Shown piece after piece: positions 7,286 to 10,710 of a stretch of DNA of 10,710 nt; the first letter of the stretch is position 1; each line of letters begins with the position of its first letter. The position numbers were made by a program, and so were the translations under genes. The stretch is from Spirochaetaceae bacterium (GTDB lineage Bacteria > Spirochaetota > Spirochaetia > UBA9216). The notes beneath the pieces are model-generated. The model made no database searches. It was not told the origin of the DNA and saw nothing but the letters and a program-made list of their open reading frames with translations. The stretch covers positions 1 to 10,710 of the forward strand of contig JAQQAK010000272.1 of NCBI GenBank assembly GCA_028527945.1, written 5' to 3'.

Positions 7286-9120
7286 TGTCGGATATACAAA
7301 CCGAACCTGCTGTAGAAAAATTACTTGAATACGCAAAAAAAAGGAAGAGCATTACGATTGATGAAATCAATGATATGCTTCCTGATGATTATTTAAATTC
7401 AGAAAAGGTTGAAATGGTAATGAATGTTCTTGAAAAGAATAATATTACTATTGCTGAAGATGAAGAATCTGGACCTTCTGATAATCCTCCGGAGGACATC
7501 GATGAAATGCTTGAAGATAGCGAAGATGTCGTTCTTCCTGATGATGAAGATATTGATACAGATGATGAAACAATCGATGAAGAGATAGAAGAAGAAATAG
7601 AACAAGCTGTTGTAAAAAAGAGAATTGTTTATAACGAGAAAGAAACTTCTATTGATGATCCAATTAGGCTTTATCTGCGTGAAATTGGTAAAGAAAATTT
7701 GCTTACTGCTGAACAGGAAGTAGAACTTTCCAAGCAGATGGAAGACGGTGAGAATATAATAAAAGAAATTATAAAAAATTCCGGTATGGTTATTCCTGAA
7801 TTTTATAATTTGATGATAAAAACCTTCTCAAAGGTCGACCCTAAAGATTTGGACTTAAACAAAAAAGAAATATCAGAATTTCTTGCAGAAAGAAGACGTT
7901 TAACACAATTTTATAGAGAAAGCATAAAAGAAATTCGTCCTCAACTAAAGAATTATATGGAACTAAAAAATAATATAGTTGAGAAAGGTGGAGATGTTAT
8001 AACTGATGAAGAGCTTGTTAAAAAACGAGCAAATCTTCTTAAGAAAATAAAGAATATTGATATACACCAAGAAGAAATATTGTATTTTTCTGACCGTTTT
8101 ACAATTGCTGCTGAAAAGATAACCAAATATAAGAAAAAACAGCAAAAGATTGAGCGTCGGCTCAGAGTTAATAGTATGAGAGAGCTTCGTACACTAGGAA
8201 GAGGTCTTGCTCAGACTACAAAAAGACGTCAGATAGAAGAAGAACTTGGTCTTAACGCTGAAGAAATAAAAGAAAAAATAAGATTAGTTCAGGTTGCTGA
8301 TAAAAAACTTGCTCAGCTTGAAATTGAGTTTGAAGAAAGTATTGATAGTATCATAGATAGATCAGAAGAGATTGAACGTGGCCGTATAATGATGAAAAAA
8401 GCCAAAGACAGGCTTATTCAGGCAAATTTGAGGCTTGTTGTAAGTATTGCCAAGAAGTATACAAACAGAGGATTGCATTTCTTCGACCTTGTTCAGGAAG
8501 GAAATATTGGTCTTATTAAGGCTGTTGAAAAATTTGAATATCGAAAAGGATATAAGTTTTCAACTTATGCAACATGGTGGATACGTCAGGCTATTACCAG
8601 ATCAATTTCTGATCAGGCTAGAACTATTCGTGTTCCAGTTCACATGATAGAGCAGATAAATAAGGTCGTAAGAGAATCAAGACAACTTATGCAGTTGTTA
8701 GGACGAGAGCCGTCTGATGAAGAAATTGCAGAAAGACTGGGATGGTCTGTCTTGAGAGTGAAATCTGTGAAGAATGTTGCAAGAGAGCCTATTTCTCTTG
8801 AAACTCCAATTGGTGAAGAAGAAGATTCACTTCTTGGTGATTTTATAGAAGATAAGGATGTTGAGAATCCTGCGAATCAAACAGCCTTTAAACTTCTTCA
8901 GGAGCAACTTCAGGATGTGCTTTGTACATTGCCTCCAAGAGAACAGGAAGTTTTGAAAATGAGATTTGGTCTTGATGATGGATACTCATTAACATTAGAA
9001 GAAGTTGGACTTTATTTTAATGTTACAAGAGAACGAATTAGACAGATAGAAGCTAAAGCGTTAAGAAGATTACGACATCCTAAGAGAAGTCGTAGACTAA
9101 AAGATTATATAGACAATTGA
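7285..9120 (+). CDS. rpoD: RNA polymerase housekeeping sigma factor (sigma-70, RpoD/SigA)
   Basis: The 611-residue primary sigma factor, which directs core RNA polymerase to -10/-35 promoters. Region 1.1 covers about residues 1-60 and is followed by a very acidic segment (about 60-110). Region 1.2 begins at D124-D-P-I-R-L-Y. A long helical, lysine/glutamate-rich non-conserved region occupies about 160-370, as in group 1 sigmas of Gram-negative bacteria. Region 2 starts near A380-N-L-R-L and includes the -10 melting segment with W431-W432. Region 3 starts around H453. Region 4 begins near L549-P-P-R-E-Q and has the -35-binding helix-turn-helix VTRERIRQIEAKAL, ending in the typical LRHPKRSRRLKDY tail. 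Region 1.1 and the full region 2-4 set mark it as the primary factor and not an alternative one. It overlaps dnaG by one base; no strong Shine-Dalgarno is close, so it probably relies on coupled translation. No obvious terminator follows. Confidence 0.97.
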   Translation: MSDIQTEPAVEKLLEYAKKRKSITIDEINDMLPDDYLNSEKVEMVMNVLEKNNITIAEDEESGPSDNPPEDIDEMLEDSEDVVLPDDEDIDTDDETIDEEIEEEIEQAVVKKRIVYNEKETSIDDPIRLYLREIGKENLLTAEQEVELSKQMEDGENIIKEIIKNSGMVIPEFYNLMIKTFSKVDPKDLDLNKKEISEFLAERRRLTQFYRESIKEIRPQLKNYMELKNNIVEKGGDVITDEELVKKRANLLKKIKNIDIHQEEILYFSDRFTIAAEKITKYKKKQQKIERRLRVNSMRELRTLGRGLAQTTKRRQIEEELGLNAEEIKEKIRLVQVADKKLAQLEIEFEESIDSIIDRSEEIERGRIMMKKAKDRLIQANLRLVVSIAKKYTNRGLHFFDLVQEGNIGLIKAVEKFEYRKGYKFSTYATWWIRQAITRSISDQARTIRVPVHMIEQINKVVRESRQLMQLLGREPSDEEIAERLGWSVLRVKSVKNVAREPISLETPIGEEEDSLLGDFIEDKDVENPANQTAFKLLQEQLQDVLCTLPPREQEVLKMRFGLDDGYSLTLEEVGLYFNVTRERIRQIEAKALRRLRHPKRSRRLKDYIDN

Positions 9121-9143
9121 GTAAACTGAGAAAATAATATAAT
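9117..9143 (+). promoter_or_regulatory. Candidate promoter for the zinc-ribbon gene
   Basis: A perfect TATAAT hexamer lies at 9138-9143 in the 57-bp gap after rpoD. The best -35 is TTGAGT (9117-9122, 4 of 6 matches), overlapping the rpoD stop, but the spacer is only 15 bp, so the pair is suboptimal. Transcription would start near 9150, just before the ribosome site of the next gene. Read-through from rpoD is equally possible. Confidence 0.35.
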
Positions 9144-9177
9144 TTACTGAATACCTGAAAGAAGAGGGGTTGCTGAG

Positions 9178-9972
9178 ATGAACCAGGATATTTTTGAAAA
9201 ACTAAAAGAATTACAGGATATTTTATCAAAGAAGTATGAAATTGAGCGTGAAATAAAAGAGATACCAAAAGCTATGGTGACTAAGAAAGAACTTCTTACC
9301 AGGCTTAAGAAAATATACATTGAAAAGAATGAAAAAGTAGAAAATACAAAAAAACGTATTAGTAATCTGCGGACTAAACTTGCTGAGGCAGAAGCACTCA
9401 GAGAGAAATATGAAAAGCAGATGGATGAAATTAAAACACAAAGAGAGTATGAAGTTCTTGATAAAGAAATTAAGGACGCTACTGAAAGTGAACAGGAATA
9501 TCGTAAGGATATTTTAAAATTTGAGAAAGATCTTGAAGAATATAAATATATGCTTGAACGAGATGAGAATCTTATAAAGCAGCAGGAAGAAGAACTTTCA
9601 ACTGAAGAAGAGAATATCAAAAATGAAAGTAATTCTAAGTTTGATATGCTTAAAGAGTTAGAAGAGCAGGAAAAACAGACAACACCAGATTTAGATGAAG
9701 AAATACTTTTTAAGTTTGAAAGAATAATTAAAAGTAAATCAGGTGTAGGTATTGTCCCTGTTAAAAATGCTGTATGTACCGGTTGTCACATGGTATTACC
9801 TGCGCAGTTCGTTAATGAGGTAAGAAAAGGAGAAGATATTCTTTTCTGTCCTTATTGCAGTCGTATTCTATTCTTTGAACAAATTGATTCTGAAGATAGC
9901 TATGATACAACATTTCTTTCAGATGATGATGCAGCAGGACTTGCAGATCTTGAAGATGATGATGATTTTTAA
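9178..9972 (+). CDS. Coiled-coil protein with C-terminal C4 zinc ribbon
   Basis: A 264-residue, probably cytoplasmic protein. Residues about 1-185 are a long, highly charged antiparallel coiled coil (KELQDILSKKYEIEREIKEI onward). Residues about 195-235 form a zinc ribbon with C200-T-G-C203 and C224-P-Y-C227, followed by an acidic tail ending DDDDF. This is the architecture of the zf-RING_7/'C4-type zinc ribbon' family, which includes H. pylori FlgZ (HP0958), linked to flagellar gene control and RpoN stability, and chlamydial CdsZ, a type III secretion chaperone-like protein. A link to flagellar or type III export is therefore possible by family analogy, but nothing in this window shows it. 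The start is well supported: AGAGGGG (9163-9169) lies 8 bases before the ATG, much stronger than the sites inside the preceding operon. A large hairpin follows the gene. Confidence 0.85.
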   Translation: MNQDIFEKLKELQDILSKKYEIEREIKEIPKAMVTKKELLTRLKKIYIEKNEKVENTKKRISNLRTKLAEAEALREKYEKQMDEIKTQREYEVLDKEIKDATESEQEYRKDILKFEKDLEEYKYMLERDENLIKQQEEELSTEEENIKNESNSKFDMLKELEEQEKQTTPDLDEEILFKFERIIKSKSGVGIVPVKNAVCTGCHMVLPAQFVNEVRKGEDILFCPYCSRILFFEQIDSEDSYDTTFLSDDDAAGLADLEDDDDF

Positions 9973-10034
9973 AGAAAATTAATTTTAATTTTTTATTAAA
10001 AACAACCAAAGAATAATTGCTTTATTAAAATAGT

Positions 10035-10110
10035 AAACGAAGAATTTTATATTTACTTATATAAATATTTATAGATGTAAATATATAAAGTTCTTCGTTT
10101 TATTATTTTA
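10035..10110 (+). terminator. Long AT-rich hairpin, probable terminator of the zinc-ribbon gene
   Basis: The left arm (10035-10056) begins AAACGAAGAA and ends TTTAC; the right arm (10077-10100) begins GTAAA and ends TTCTTCGTTT. They pair over about 20 bp with a T/C mismatch and a 2-nt bulge. The 20-nt loop contains the palindrome ATAAATATTTAT. A T-rich tract (TATTATTTTA) follows. The arm is weak in GC except for the CGAAGAA block, but the position between a stop codon and the rnpB promoter fits a terminator. The A/T arms could equally be a processing site. Nothing else gene-like lies in 9973-10120. Confidence 0.65.
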
Positions 10111-10120
10111 TAAATCTTAA

Positions 10121-10149
10121 TTGGCAAAGATAAGTACATATGATACTAT
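10121..10149 (+). promoter_or_regulatory. rnpB promoter with extended -10
   Basis: The -35 TTGGCA (10121-10126) is separated by exactly 17 bp from the -10 TACTAT (10144-10149). TGA directly precedes the -10, giving the extended form TGATACTAT. The predicted start, 7 bases downstream, is the G at about 10156, which coincides with the 5' strand of the RNase P RNA P1 helix. This agreement between two independent signals makes the call fairly strong. Confidence 0.7.
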
Positions 10150-10155
10150 TATAAA

Positions 10156-10533
10156 GACGGATCGGATGACCGCCTTTTCTTTTTTTGGGAAAGGAGGAAA
10201 GTCCGGGCTCCGAAGAACATGGTGCCGGGTAACGCCCGGGCATATAACAGTATTTGTTATTTGACAGAAAGTGCCACAGAAAATATACCGCCTGTTTTTA
10301 CAGGTAAGGGTGAAAAGGCGATGTAAGAGATCACCGCTTTATTGGTAACAATAAAGGCATGGTAAACCTCACCAGGAGCAAAGTTGCGCAACAGAGGATG
10401 TTCGTTCAACAGAAATGACATATTTCTGAAATCTGTGGGTAAACTGCTAAAGTTCGGTAGTAATACTGAAATTAGATAGATGGTTGTCTCTTGTTTTATA
10501 ACAGGAACAGAACCCGGCTTATAGATCCGTCTC
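10156..10533 (+). ncRNA. rnpB: RNase P RNA (M1 RNA), bacterial type A
   Basis: The catalytic RNA of RNase P, which removes 5' leaders from pre-tRNAs. Conserved blocks appear in order: GGAGGAAAGTCCGGGCTCC near 10192, ACAGAAAGTGCCACAGAAA near 10264, ATACCGCC near 10284, GGTAAGGGTGAAA near 10302, the TAAGAGATCACCGC segment near 10324, GGTAAACCTCACCAGGAGCAA near 10361, and the 3' CAGAACCCGGCTTATAGATCCGTC ending near 10531. The ends pair as P1 (AGACGGATC at 10155-10163 with GATCCGTCT at 10524-10532). A clean P12 hairpin (CTTTATTG, GTAA loop, CAATAAAG) lies at 10337-10356. The length of about 380 nt matches the family. The L15 loop, as I place it, reads AGAGGATG and lacks an obvious GGU. The exact ends are inferred from P1 and the promoter. 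P1 followed by CTCTTTTATTT may also serve as the terminator. Confidence 0.95.
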
Positions 10534-10561
10534 TTTTATTTGAATTTTATAAGGCTGGAAA

Positions 10562-10710
10562 ATGATTCTACCTGAGGATAGATATAGATTTAGTGGAAAA
10601 CGAGAAGATAAAAAGAGACCTCAAGTTCTAATTGCTGGTGTAATCATCTTAGTAATTATTATACTTGTGGTCATTTTTCTTTTAGTTAAATCCAATACTG
10701 AAGGAAAAGT
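10562..10710 (+). CDS. N-terminus of a bitopic membrane protein (partial, runs off the window)
   Basis: The ATG at 10562 opens a frame that stays open to the window edge (49 codons visible). The visible part is MILPEDRYRFSGKREDKKRP, a short basic, probably cytoplasmic tail, followed by one hydrophobic segment at about residues 21-43 (start VLIAGVIILVI, rich in Ile/Val/Leu) and then KSNTEGK. This looks like a signal anchor with the bulk of the protein in the periplasm. AAGG at 10551-10554 sits 7 bases before the ATG as a ribosome site. The gene follows rnpB by about 28 bases, so it may depend on read-through or a promoter overlapping the rnpB end. Too little is visible to assign a family. Confidence 0.7.
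   Translation, partial: MILPEDRYRFSGKREDKKRPQVLIAGVIILVIIILVVIFLLVKSNTEGK

Noticed and set aside
7450..7620. Acidic Asp/Glu-rich stretch in RpoD as an inserted foreign domain
   Set aside because: Acidic linkers between regions 1.1 and 1.2 are common in primary sigma factors, and codon use matches the flanks.
9114..9148. Inverted AGTAAA/TTTACT after rpoD as a terminator
   Set aside because: The stem is only 6 bp of A/T-rich pairs with a 17-nt loop and has no T-run, so it is too weak to call.
9144..9620. 158-residue minus-strand open frame opposite the zinc-ribbon gene
   Set aside because: Its Ser/Phe-rich sequence is the mirror of the Glu/Lys coiled-coil codons. It shows no domain and no start signal.
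1..10710. Mobile elements, CRISPR arrays, tRNA genes or defence genes
   Set aside because: I found no transposase-like frame, no direct short repeats with spacers and no cloverleaf. The genes are housekeeping or envelope genes with uniform base composition.

Overview
This AT-rich window most likely comes from a spirochaete (class Spirochaetia, Treponema/Spirochaeta-like). The evidence is an outer-membrane-type protein with an 'LNPAA' N-terminus and an OmpA tail, MltG, DnaG and RpoD proteins that read as divergent housekeeping orthologues, and the gene order mltG-dnaG-rpoD followed by a coiled-coil zinc-ribbon gene and rnpB. The lineage is inferred from my memory of such genomes. I could not run a search, and the species cannot be named.

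Layout, all on the + strand. (1) 8-4333: a 1441-residue exported protein with a signal peptide, a probable outer-membrane beta-barrel-like N-terminal domain, a charge-segregated disordered linker, eight FlgD/CHU_C-like Ig repeats carrying an SPNxDGxxD loop, and a C-terminal OmpA-like peptidoglycan-binding domain. A perfect 16-bp hairpin terminator (4338-4376) closes this unit. (2) 4334-4529: a 196-bp intergenic region with the terminator and a candidate promoter for the next operon. (3) 4530-9120: mltG, dnaG and rpoD, packed with a 4-nt ATGA overlap (mltG/dnaG) and a 1-nt TAATG overlap (dnaG/rpoD). This is a variant of the 'macromolecular synthesis' cluster in which a cell-wall enzyme, and not ribosomal protein S21, precedes primase and the housekeeping sigma factor. 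(4) 9178-9972: a coiled-coil protein with a C-terminal C4 zinc ribbon, with its own good ribosome-binding site and a candidate TATAAT promoter, followed by a long AT-rich hairpin. (5) About 10156-10533: RNase P RNA (rnpB), bacterial type A, with a well-formed extended -10 promoter directly upstream. (6) 10562 to the window end: the start of a bitopic membrane protein, cut by the window.

The genes cover envelope structure (the OmpA-like giant), limitation of glycan strand length (MltG), replication priming (DnaG), general transcription (RpoD) and tRNA 5' maturation (RNase P). I see no mobile element, CRISPR array, tRNA gene or sign of recent transfer. This is mainly a conserved housekeeping locus. 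Its one really unusual resident is the large outer-membrane/Ig-repeat/OmpA protein, whose repeats alternate in an A-B pattern with a very regular period near 105 residues.
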